64,000 nucleotides of DNA from Anarhynchus alexandrinus (Eukaryota > Chordata > Aves > Charadriiformes > Charadriidae): assembly GCA_008711295.1 (NCBI GenBank), contig VUYV01000295.1:8597-72596 (forward strand). The letters are read 5' to 3'. Under the pieces are notes generated by a model, which saw only the letters and a program-made list of their open reading frames with translations, did not search any database and had not been told where the DNA came from. Shown piece by piece: positions 1-12,800 of the stretch (position 1 is the stretch's first letter; each line of letters opens with the position of its first letter). A program made the position numbers and the translations under genes.

Positions 1-652
1 TCCCTCAGAATATATCTTTCAAGAAGAAAACTTCTTGGAATCAAGCATTCTTCTTTCTTCAAGCAATTGTTCAAGAACATAAGGCTGTTGTTGTTACTGC
101 CTATTCCAAATACAAAAATCATAAATAGCTGAAAAATATTGACATATCTAAACAGCTTACTGCAACATACTCTGAGGGAGAGTAACTATATCTGCTATTT
201 TCAGGGTTGCCTGTTGTTATTTAATGTGGAGCAAGAAGACTGATAAAATACTAGGTAATAATATCCTGGTTTTTATCTTTATTGAAAAATAAAATTGATA
301 TGAAGAACAGTAACAAGTTCCTTTCCATCTTTTATTGTAATACTTGTAGAAAGTTACAGATATTTGGGTGTTTTGATTTGTGACAGGCATTTCCACTTAA
401 GGCCTAATATATTCATCTTCCCTTGAAGAGGCTTAAGTGATCTCTACGGTTAGTCTGTTCCCTGAGAAGAGAGAGCACCCAGCAACTCAAGAGAACTGTT
501 CAATTCCTTTTGTGATTTACCCTACCAGTTTTCAGTTGCCTTTTAGAAAAAGGTAACTGTGCTGTATGCCACAGCATCAAGGAAAAGAAGTACTGGAAAT
601 GACTTCATGAAATGTACAGTATAATACATGCTCAGCTTTCTTGCTTCTACAG
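1..652 (+). other. CLGN intron (3' part)
   Basis: No coding segment resembling the preceding calnexin-family exon is visible here. The intron ends with a pyrimidine-rich tract and the CAG acceptor at 650-652. A weak 7-bp inverted repeat (20-26 with 31-37, loop AAAA) is the only local structure noticed. Confidence 0.7.
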
Positions 653-845
653 GAATACTTTTTTGACAAAACACCTTATACTATTATGTTTGGACCAGAT
701 AAATGTGGAGAAGATTACAAACTACACTTTATCTTCAGACATAAGAATCCTAAAACTGGAGAATATGATGAAAAACATGCAAAACGTCCTGATGTAGACC
801 TAAAAAAATTCTACTTGGACAAGAAGACGCATCTATATACTCTTG
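653..845 (+). CDS. CLGN: CLGN exon: end of first lectin half
   Basis: 64 codons plus one base. It contains [20 protein letters not shown], then [11 protein letters not shown]. By alignment with calnexin, the Tyr and Met of YTIM, the Cys of DKCG and the second acidic residue of YDEKH correspond to calnexin Tyr186, Met189, Cys195 and Glu217, known glycan-pocket and disulfide positions; all are retained. The CAG acceptor precedes 653 and the donor GTATTG begins at 846. The split codon G|TG (Val) joins to the exon at 2727. Confidence 0.97.
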
Positions 846-3800
846 GTATTGTTTAATTCTTATCAGTTTCAATCGGAAAGGAGAGATTAAAAATGTGTTT
901 CTGTCCACTGAAGCTTTGTATTGGAGTCTGCTTTTTTGTTTGTAATAGTCTGTTAATTCTGAGGGGTGGTTGCTTAACAATTTGGGCTTAAATGATTTAA
1001 TTACTGAGCTTAATTGCAGAACATAAGTGGCTTTGAAATGCTGCTGTTTAATATTCAATTGCAGGAAAAAACATATCAGCCCTGGCCAGCCTTTAGCATG
1101 GAGAATTGACTAATACTTTCAGTACTTATTATGATAAAAATATTTTTGTTAAGAAAGATGCTGAAAACCCCACAATAGTCTAATATTCTAGGAAGGCATC
1201 AGAGTTCACAGGAATTCAGTTAAACCTGCAGCATGCCGCACACAACACTCCTCCACGTGTTAAGAGTTCTCACTAACATCTGCCATCTGCAGCAGTGTGT
1301 GTGAACAGATATGTTACCGCATTCTCTGAAGATGAATGAGTATGGGCTGGTTTTAATTCACGTGACATCTCTTTCCGTACCAGTGAATAGTAGCAGAGAT
1401 GAAAGTTTAGTTTCTTAGTTCTTTTTCCCCCTTTTTCTAATTTCTGGGGAAGAATAAATAATCAGAGAAGAATGGGCTAATCTGTGGCATGCTGCAAATC
1501 CAGCAAAATTGACTGCACTTTTGAACTTCCATTGCATAATAATGGAAGGCGCATTCCAGAGCTGTGCCATGGGCAAATTTACTGTTATTTAAAGTAAATT
1601 ACAGTAGTGTGCCATAGCAAACTTTCACTTTTAGATAACAGGAATAAGTGAAACAAAACGCTGTTCTTGTGGTAAAGGAATGCATGTGTTCCTGTATTTG
1701 GGCTGTTCATTAGAAATTATGATTAAAGATACTTAAACTTGGATTGCATTTATTCTATCTATAATCGTTCAAATGGATTCCATAGAGCTGTGTGATTCTA
1801 ATGCATTATATGGCTGATAAGTTTTTAAAAATCAATTCTTTGTATTGTATCTAAAGTGATACAGGCGTTTAATTTTGGCATTTATGGATATTTTAATACT
1901 GTTAAACTGAGGCTGCAAGAGCTTCATTAGATATTATCAAACTGTCAGGGTAAGACTCTGGTTTTTCTCACCCACTTTTATAAAGCTGTCATAAAAGTGG
2001 AATAGTATTTACTTTGAGGTTAATAATCTTTGTTGTGTTGAATGGGCTTTTGGATATACTCATTAAGCACTTAAAATGTGCTCACTGGTTATTAGAAATG
2101 GATCTGGATACAACGTCTGTTACTGAGTCTGACACTGCTCTGTTCTGTGACCCTGGCTTCTCAGTTACTCACACTTGCTAAAATACTTAAACATTTGAAG
2201 ATAATTTTCTGTATTCGCAGTCTGGCATTTGAGGGAAAAGGCTGTCAGATTTGAATCGGAGAAAATATTGCGTTGATGATCTTTCAGCTGTGTTACTGAC
2301 ACAGTTCTTGTGCTTCCGTGCTTTCCGGTGTGAAATTGTAACTTGGTAGCACAGATGCCATTTGGGGCAGAGGTTTGTCTTTCATTATCTGTGTTTTTAA
2401 CTAAATAAAGCAGAATCTTGGCCAAGTGGCAGGTTTTGGGGGAAAAAAAAATCTTAGAATGTGCTTGGATGTGTTTCAGCAATTGAATTTGCTAGAGGTT
2501 TCATTTTTGGGGGCCTGATATGAGTCATACATCCCCACAGTAGCAACTTCAAAGTTTTGTGTCCAGATCCAGTACCTGGGTGAGGAGTCTGTCTCCTGCT
2601 GTGCTAGTGAGGATCCTGTTTGCTGTTATTTGTCTAAGTCTGTGCTTATTACATAGATTTTTGGTTAAAGATATTTGTAAAATTAATGTTTCCCTTATTC
2701 CTTTACCACAATTTTCTTGAATTTAGTGCTAAAACCAGATGATACATTTGAAATGTTAATTGACCAATCGGTTGTCAGTAAAGGAAGTCTTCTTGAGGAT
2801 ATGGTTCCTCCAGTAAACCCTCCCAAAGAAATAGAGGATCCTAGTGAGAAGAAGCCTGATGATTGGGATGAGAGACCAAAAATACCTGATCCAAATGCTG
2901 TTAAACCAGATGACTGGTAAGGAGAACATTTTTATCTGTACGATACTTTTTACATGCAGGTTATTCATTTGAAAGATTTGACTGGTTTTATTTTGGTTTT
3001 TGCTAATGACAATTGGGATATGCTTCACTACTAAAAGCATGAAAGTTTGTAAACCTAACTGAGGTGGGTACAAGGATCTGGTCATCTTCTAGGAAAGAAA
3101 TAATTGTGCTTTTTGCTGATTTGTGCCCTCCATGGTTGCAATCAATAACTAAGATTACTATACCTGAAAGTAAGGAAGAAGGGTTTTCTTTTCCATCATA
3201 TAGTGTTAATTTATATACAATGATTTCTGCTTCCTTCTGTGTGAACCACTGTTCATGCGACAACTCAGGAAGAAGAGGGAAAAACGTAATGGTAAGACCT
3301 GACTGACACTTGCCAGTTGATGGCAGCAATTTCTGGGCTAAGTTGTACTTCGAAACAATGTAAATATAATTCAAATATTTATAAACAGATAATAGGATGT
3401 CTAATTCTCATGATTAGCATCTCTAATTGTGTTGTACCTTTGAAAGCCATCCCTTTCATGCCAGTTACAGTCTTCTGAGCAAAACATTGGTTCAATGTCA
3501 GGCTGCTGTATTTTCTAACTTAAGTCTGTGATTGAAGGGATGAAGATGAGCCTTCTAAAATAGAAGATCCTGATGCTGTTAAGCCTGAGGGATGGCTTGA
3601 TGATGAACCACAGTACGTTCCAGACCCTAATGCAAAAAAACCAAAGGACTGGTAAGAACTTGATCAATAATGCAGGTTGTTAATGTGTGTTGTAGATAAG
3701 CTGGCCTGTTCTTTGTGGCAAATTAGGAGTTGTGGATCAGAAGTCAATCCAAATCTCATTGTCTTTTGAGGTAGTAAGTCAGAACGTGTAAGGTACAGCC

Positions 3801-6800
3801 AAATACTAGTTGTTTCTGGGGGGTTGCTTTTAGAAAAACATGAACGTGTCAATTGCCTTTTGTTTTCTGAAGATATTAAAAAAAAAAAACCCACAACAGA
3901 ACATGAAGGACCCCTTTGAAAGAATTTGCTACAATGTTAAACCATGAAACAGTTTAAGTTGATAACTTGAAATCATCATATAATAGTCTCAAAGGGATCT
4001 CTAAGCATCTTATGGAGAAGTGTTTCAAGCTGTCTGCAGATGCAGGAGTATAAGTGCATTCAGTCATACTGTGGCTGTTATGAATATGTGTAGCGCTCTT
4101 TAAAAAAAAAAAGTGTTTATACTCTTGGGTGAAGTTTTGTGAGCGACTCAAAATTCTGAGGTTGTTACAGCAAAATGTGTATGGACCTTAACTTCAGACT
4201 GACTGCTAGTGTTCAGACCAGTCTGATCTCAAATCAGTTGTTCGTAACTTTTTTTCTTCTGTAGGGATGAGGAAATGGATGGGGAGTGGGAAGCCCCTCA
4301 GATCCCTAATCCAAAGTGTGAGACTGCACCTGGTTGTGGACACTGGGTGCGTCCCATGAAGAATAACCCAAAGTATAAAGGAAAGTGGAAAGCACCTTTG
4401 ATAGATAATCCTAACTATCAGGTAATAGCAATATTGTAGATGTTGTTAAAAGGTACAGAGTTCAACAGAGTGGGCAAGTCAAAGTAGTATATTTATCTAG
4501 GCTTTTTTACAGTATATTTATATTTCAGAATGAGTCTGAGTACCCTCACTAAACATTTTGAGCTTTTTTGTATTTAATTTGCCTTTTTTTTTTTCTTTAA
4601 GTACACTGGAAATAGAAAGGCTTCCTGTATTAAAACAATTTCTCTGTTAAAAGTTGCTTTTGCAACAATTTGCACTTGTACTTATTTAATATGCCTTGTA
4701 AAATTGTATTCTGATTTATGTTATTATTTGATGAAATATTTTTCTCTTTTTTGTTGATGTTTTAAGTGTGGGTCTTTTAAATGAACATGTTTTTTTATAC
4801 ATACATATATACGTGCACACACTGGAAGGGACTGTGCGGATCACGGGATCCAGTTCCCCTGCAGTCTTAGGCCACCAGACAATGGATGCTTATCTTGGAG
4901 GATTCCATCACTGGCCACAAAATATTGACCAGTGCCCTTACAAAAATGTAAATGCTATGTTGATGAACAAAAGCCAAAACTATATATTACATAAGGAGAG
5001 ACTAGAGGAAGAAGTAATACCAATGTCTTATTTTCCTGCAGTATTAGGAAATTTGTTTCCTAGACTTAGTCTAGGAAGTTTACAAAGACTGTGCTTGGAA
5101 TTACCAGTACTAGGAAGAACGGGAATACCTTGTACAGTCAGTTGTTACCGTAACCCTGTATGGAAAAAAAAAAAAAAATTTTAAGAGGTCTGCCCTAAGC
5201 CAAAAAACTGAGACCCATCTGCCAAAATCCTATAGGCTATTTCCAGTTCTGGTTTTATATAGGTTAAACCCTACTGCTTGTCTTTAAATAGTGCATTTAA
5301 AATAGTCAGAAAGTTATAATTATTTTAAAATTTGTTTCACAGTTTGTTTTTTAGTGAGGTATAGGTAATGTGATTCCATTTTTTTCCTTAAAAGGGAATC
5401 TGGAGCCCTCGGAAAATACCAAACCCAGACTATTTTGAAGATCTTCACCCGTTCAAGATGACCACTGTCAGTGCGATTGGTTTAGAACTCTGGTCTATGA
5501 CATCTGATATCTACTTTGATAACTTCATTATATGTTCAGAAAAAGAAGTAGCAGATCGTTGGGCAGCAGATGGCTGGGGCTTGAAGAAATTAGTGGCAAG
5601 TGCTAATGAGGTACAAACTTTACTATATTCTTGATAGCCAAAAGTAGTGAGGAAGATGTGCTGCTGAAAGAATTTTCTGTCAATTAATGCTAACAGAATA
5701 TTAATTTGTCTGCAATAAATAATCTTGCTGAGTAACTATAAGTTTTTTTTCTCATAGTTTTGGTTTTACCTTTCCCAGATCAATAACCTCTTGAAATTAA
5801 AAGGGTACAACATTTTACTTAAACACCTAGTGAGAAATTGGCTTCATTATAGTTAGTTTTCTGCTGTTCACAGTGATACCAGAAATTCAGTACCTGTCAG
5901 GAAATGGAAGCTGAGTTACACTCAAAGACCTCCTTTTTTTTCCTTTTTTTTTTTTGCTTGGGGCTAAGTCCATTATATATGTTCTATAGATGTTTCCCTC
6001 CCACAAGGAACGGATAAGTAGTCATGTGTTTTTTCTGTTTAATAACTTTAGGCCTTTGGCTGCTTAGACGTATGTTATGCCGCTCTGAAAATAGTGCACG
6101 TATGTTTACGGAGCTGCATCTGTTCTTCTGTTTCTGTGTGTGCATCTGCATTTTGTTTGTATACTGCACTTGGCCAGCCGCCACGGTTTTTTTCTAGTTC
6201 TTTTTCCTATGCTGTAGGATGAACTTGCCCTGACGTATGGGATCGTGAGCCCCTCTAGTGGCTGCCTTTACTGAGGACAGTTTCTTTCTAACAGTCCTAT
6301 ATTTGCTTTTGTGTGGCAAGCGCAGGCCTGCAGTTGTAGGAAAGAAACGACGGGTTGGTGGCAAATTTGGCCAGTTCCTGACAGCTGCTGTTTGTCACAG
6401 GATGAGCAAGTAGCAACAGCATGTCTCCCCATGCAATTAGGAAAGCCACCTCCTCCTACAACCTTGCCCTTTTCTGAAATGCTTGGGTTTATGTCTGGAC
6501 CTGCGTCTGTACCTGTACACACAATAGCAAAAAATATTCCCTTGAGTCCCCTCACTGCACTGTGCCTCTGAAACTTCTCACCTTAGTTGCTGGTGTACCG
6601 TTTCCAGAGGTCTGACTGGATGAGGCACTTGCCTACGTACCTCTACTGTGTAAATCAGAACAGGGCTGGAAAGACAATTTACTCCCTGAATAATTGCCTG
6701 TCAAAGGAGAGAATGTGGTAGTACAGATGGAGCAAGACATCGCTCTTCAGGAGGCTGGCTTCTGCTCTGAGGTTCTTGATGAGCTCTGAGGAGCTTTCAG

Positions 6801-9800
6801 CTGAGCTAGCACAGCATGGGGAAAAAATATAGTAGCTGGGAAGGTGTCCTCATTTGACATAGAACAAAACCAATTTTCAGTAATTTTACTTTACAGTTAA
6901 GTCTCTTCTTAACTGACTGTACTCTGAAATTAACGGTATGTTTTTCAGACAGTGCCTCCTTCTGGCAGTGATAATGTCTGATGTTTATAGTTAATAATGA
7001 TATGCAGAGAGGCTCTTATTGCTGTAGCAACCAAGGCCAGCTAACTTTGTTATTTGCCAAGTTGGAGGGTCAGAAGTGGAAGAGTGTAAAGGGGTTGCAC
7101 CTGCGGGGAGGAGTGGACAGGACAGGTGACCCCAAACTTGACCAACAGGATATTCCATCCCATCTGTATCATGCTCAGTGTAAAAGCTGAGGGATCAAAG
7201 AGTCAGCCTTTTTTCTTCAATGGCTGGCATCTGAGGGGGACTCTGTCTGTTCATCTGCCTTTGATGCTGACCCCTGTGTTCCTGAATGCAGTCCTTGAAT
7301 CCAGTTCCCATTCACAGAATTGACTATTGGCCAGTCTAGTATGTTTGGAGTACCAGGCTTTTGTTCCTTCTTACTTAGCCCCTGCAGTCTGTCAAGTTGT
7401 TACTCTACTAGTATTGAAATCCAATATTGTTTTAGTTATTAAAAAGTAGAGGTAAAGAAGGGGTTTCTTTGGGCAACACAAAGTTTAAAGTATGTACAGT
7501 ACACGTTTTAAACTTAACGATATGTTGATAAGGATGTAAATGCAAGATCTTTTTTTTTTTTTTAATTGTTTTTAATACAGCCTGGTATGTTTAGTCAACT
7601 GGTGACTGCTGCAGAAGACCACCCATGGCTCTGGGTTCTTTACATCTTGACGTTAGCTCTCCCTGTTGGTCTAGGTGTGTTGTTCTGCTGGCCAGCGAAG
7701 GTTAGAGAAATTTCCTATATTTTTATTTGGTTTTATTCTTAATGCTTTATTTGAAAACTCTTAGCATCTATGCAACAATAGGCACTTTTATTGTGCGATT
7801 GATATTACTTGGCTTACAGTGGCTGTTGTGTTTAATTCTTAATTTGAGTTTAAATGTAAATTGATTTTTAATTTGTTGTAGAAAACAGACGAAGATATTG
7901 ACTTCAAAAAGACTGATATATCTAAGCCAATTACGAAGGAAGAACTAAAACAAGAGAGAGAGGAGTTAGAAGATGATGAAATAGAATTAGAAGAAGAAAA
8001 AGAAAATGAAGATACTGCTGAAGATGGTAAGATGAGCAAGCCAGCTTGCGGTTTGATTAAATATAAAGACATAAATAGGGCTAGTTCATGGATTGCATTG
8101 CCAGTAATTACAACCAGTTATCTTAGAATATGCAAAACCTGCCTTGCTCCGAGTCGTCTTTTTCTCTTTGACAACCTCCAGCACGTGGCATTCCATGGCT
8201 AATAGCTGTTTCATAAATACAAGCAGAAAGTAAGACTCTCCTCACTATTTTTTCACTTTCATGTTTCACTTTCAAGAAATTAACGTGTTTCTGACAGTCC
8301 TTTTTATGTTTGTAGATGGTGATGCATATTTTCTGCCTTCTAAATGCTTCATGTATTGAACACATTTGAATGGTTCAGATATATGTACCTGAAGTGGTTA
8401 AAGTCACATTGTCATCTTTAAAATGTATCTTTAAAACAGCTTTAAGTCTTTCTGCTTACTCTTCTGTGGGAGGGTTGTACCTTGAACTATTCTGTTGGCC
8501 ACTGATTTTAGTAACTCTTGTTAAAGCCTGAAAATACAGTAGACTTGACAAAATGCTGAAGCCTGCTGCTTCCTTTGTGTTGCTTTCTAGCAACGCGTTG
8601 CATGCCTGCACAGGACTGTCCTGCTGCCCTGGGGGAGGAATCAATGATTCAGTAGGTTGAGCTATACTTCGGCATCCAAGGATAAAATCATCTTGTGTAA
8701 CTGTATCAAAGATTACCGGTACTATTCAACTATGGCTTTCATGTTCTGTTAGCATTTCCCTTAGTCTATAGTAATGATTAAAAGCAAATCACCTAACTTA
8801 ATGCATTATCTTGACTTCCATGAGAAAATCCTTAGCCTCAGACTGATGCAAGATTCTGCCTCTTACTTCACTCTTCCTCGGTAGGAACAAAGAAAGTGAA
8901 AAGTGACTGGCATGGAGAGTTAGAAACCTAACAGACATTCATGGGGTGCTTTTTTTTTTTTTTTTTTTTTTAGCACTGACGTTAATTTGTATTACTGACT
9001 GAAACTTTGTGGGTTTTGTCTGTCTCCGCACTATGTTCCATGAGCGGTGATGGCTTCTGCCTGTATGACGTAAAAGTTTACTCAGCATCGGATGTTCCCA
9101 TGCTAGTACTTACGGAATTGGGTACTTTGTTGGCACAATGCTTGCCATGCCAAACTCGGTCCATCTGCCTTACCATTTGAGAGCCTTACTGCGGCATTTA
9201 ACTGTTTTTAGTTATGCTACATATATTTTTTACATTAGCAAAAATTGTAGGTACAGAATTTCAGCATTGTATCTTCCTAAGTTTTCCTTTTGATCTTTCT
9301 CTACTTTACCTGCTCTTTGTTCCTGAATTACAGAATCTGTGTTCTTTTACCCCATCTTTATGCAGCTCATAGATATGTCTTATACCAAATGTGCTACTGT
9401 TGCAAGGCTGTCTGAGACACCGAATTCCAATATTCTTCTGCCAAGTCAGTCAGTTAATTATAACACATCACTTAAACACACACTTTAACATATTATTTAT
9501 TGAATGTTAGAAATAAGGTCCAGGCAATCGCAGAGGAACACTGTTTATATCCCACAGCTTTTTAAAAGAATTCCACTTGTAATGTTTCGAAAGTAGGTTC
9601 TGTTTTAGACCTTTACTTTTAGTTACTAAACTGAACACAGAGTAAAACTAAGATAGCTAGCTTATATATGACTATTCCAAGGTTTTCAAGTAAATTCTAG
9701 GCTTCAGAGGGAAGGATTACACTTTGCTGTCATATGACTTCCTGGTTTTTCTCTCTTTAAGAATTGTTTGGCTTTCCTTAGCTTCCTGCCACCTCTTACA

Positions 9801-12800
9801 TTTGCAGGTTGAAATCGTCCCTGTTTTTTCCTATCTTTTGCATCTTTGTATCCGAAAGCGTTAGAGAAGTTGTCTTCTGCCTCCCTCTGCTGATTCTTTT
9901 TGGTACAGAGATAAGAGAAATGGAGGAGACAAAACGAGAGCTTATAATGGATACAAAGAAGATGGGAAGGGAGGCTGCTCCTTCAGGTACTGGGAAAAGG
10001 AAGTAATTTAGGCCAGGACTTGAAAATGGTCTCTCCTTTCTGTGTTTTACCCTCTGCTTATTTGTTGATGGTAGAACACCAAGCTGGTGGATGCCAATTT
10101 TCATCAGATACAAATGTGAGTTTCCTCTGAGATTTCTCAGTATGATATCTGTAGTCATAAATATTTGCTAATAGTCTCTTTGGATCCTAATAATTTTTAC
10201 AATTCCTTTCTAGTCATTTTCTGCTTCTTTGTTTTCTGGAGTTGAAGGTAACGGGGTTTGAGCTGGGGAATACTGAATGACTTTGAGATCCATGTTTTAT
10301 CATGGGGCAGTTAAAAAAAAAAAAAAGAGGAAAAGAAAAAGTGTGGTGCAATAGCAAATTTCAGAAACACTTGTAGATTTCTTTGGCTCCAGTGAGAATG
10401 AGTTGCTGGCAGAGTGCTTCTTGGAGGGCATTGTCCATGGGATTTAGTGTTTGATTTTGTTCTATGTTACTTTTTGTGGAATTGCTAAAGGATGATGTGT
10501 TCTTGATTTGTCCACTCATCTGCATTGTCTCCTTGCTTTCCTTGCCCTCAAGAAAATATTCCAGGAAGTAAAAGAATATTACCAAGAAATGAAATTTCAG
10601 GGGCACAGTCAGAACCTTGTTTGTGAAGCTATACACTTATTTATATGAAATACTGTTTAAATTAACATTAGACTAAATTAAAATTAATAATTTTAAATAA
10701 CATAGTTGTTCAGTTCTGGCCTTTACTACTTCTGATGTCTGAAGATTTTTGGTTTGTTTTGTTTTTTCCCCTCTATTAAAATTTTTACTTTTGGGATTTG
10801 CATAATTTAAAATTTATAATCTCTTCATTAGAATATGGCTTTGTGAATTTTTGCCAAGCTCTTCTGTTCAAGGCTTGTTTGCAGAACAGAAATTTTTTGT
10901 CTACATCTTAAACTATGATTTCCATTTTTTTTTGGTCATATTTCTCCTTTTGATAACAATAGTAGAGATATTATTGTAGACATGTATCGGGTATATTTTC
11001 AGGTGGGAAAACTCATTTCTTTGAGCTTCACTAATTATTACGAACTGTTTGGCTCAATTTATAGCTATACTGCAGGGAAAGTTTTTTTGGTACACCTATA
11101 GAAGTCTCAAATATTTTAATAAATTTGGGTTTTCTAGATTTTTGTCAGCAAGACTCAGGAGAGTCAGTCGCATCTTATGTGTGACTACCATCTGAATTTA
11201 TATGGTTACTTTTGTTTCAGTTTTACTGAGCTGAAACAGTAAGAATTGGGGAGTGGGTGTTGGCTTTTTGTTGTGGTTTTGGTTTGGTTTTTTTTAACAC
11301 TGAAGTAGTGCTTATGACATGTAGGCATGACCTGACAAGGATAGAATTGAGCACTGCTTCATTACTGTTTTTAACTGAGCCATTGGCAGACTGTTAAGTT
11401 GTAAAATGTCATCTTAGATCCTTTCTATCAGATTTAGATATGATTTCTTGATAGAAGGTATTGCACAGGGTACTCAATTTCTAGAAATCCTCACTTCAAG
11501 ACCTCATTTTGAAGTAAAGAAAGAGACTTGCCAAGCCCTAGTAACTTTTCTTGGAATAATGCTGTGGTTGCTGAGGTTTAGCTCTCATAATGAGCTGTCG
11601 TGGTTTAACCCCAGCGGGCAACTAGGACCACGCAGCTGCTCGCTCAGTCCCTGTCCCCGGTGGGATGGGGGAGAGAATCAGAAGAGTAAAAGTGGGAAAA
11701 CTCGTGGGTTGAGGTAAAGACAGTTTAATAAAGTAAAGCAAAAGCCACACACGCAAGCAAAACAAAGCAAGGAATTCATTCACTGCTTCCCATCAGCAGG
11801 CAGGTGTTTGGCCATCTCCAGGAAAGCAGGGCTCCATCATGCATAATGGTTACTTGGGAAGACCAAACACCATAAGTCTGAACATCTGCCCCCTTCCTCC
11901 TTCTTCCCACAGCTTTATATACTGAGCATGATGCCATCTGGTATGGAATATCCCTTTGGTCAGTTGGGGTCAGCTGTCCCGGCTGTGTCTCCTCCCAACT
12001 TCTTGTTCACTCCCATCCTGCTTCCTGGTGGGGTGGTGTGAGGAGCAGAAAAGGCCTTGAGAGCTCAGCAACAACTGAAAACACCAGTGTGCTATCAACA
12101 CCATTCTCATCCCAAATATAAAACACAGAACTATACCAGCTGCTGGTAGGAAAGTCAACTCTATCCCAGCTGAAACCATGACATGAGCATAGATACCTAA
12201 AATGCAGGCATGGGAGTGCCAGCTTGTAAGTACTGAAGCCCAGAGTGGAAATCTAAGCAGCGGGGTGCCTGGCCTCCTTCACAAAATATGCAGAATATAC
12301 AGAGTTGGTTACCCTAGAAGGGCAACCTATGTGCTGATTAGAGAGCAGCCTAGAATTTACAGTATTTGGTGCATGCACTGCTCTTCAGTGCAGTGACATG
12401 GCTTCAGTAAGAAAGTAGAAACCGCCTCTGTGTTGCTTAGCCTACAGTTTGTCCAGGGAATTCTGTAGAGTTAAAAGGTATTTTATTTTTTTATTTCTCT
12501 TTTTTCTATTTTTTTTTCCTCTCCAGCCCTTGTCAGGTCAAAGGTCTGACACCAAGTCTCATAGAAAGCTTACTGATTTTTGTGAATAGTTTTATCCTAG
12601 CGTAGTGGAAGCTGGACATACTTCGAGTGAGCCGAGGGGAGTACAGTGCTTTTCTGACTAGTTTCTGCGTTGTGATAGTGCATGAGAAAGGGGTAAGCAC
12701 AGAGCTGCTTATCCCTCAACCAAAACAGTACGCTGGAAGCGTTCCCTGCTGAAAAGGGGAGTTCCCTTAGCATGTAGGCACCCCCCATGATGGATCACTG

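Noticed and set aside
20..37. 7-bp inverted repeat CAAGAAG…CTTCTTG
   Set aside because: Short A/G-rich stem in an intron, expected by chance.
4768..5184. 138-codon plus-strand frame inside a CLGN intron
   Set aside because: Starts within an intron, ends in a poly-A tract, and spans a possible CR1 scrap. No splice junctions or domain.
11970..12179. 69-codon minus-strand frame
   Set aside because: Lies in the U3 part of the solo LTR. LTRs of this kind do not encode it.
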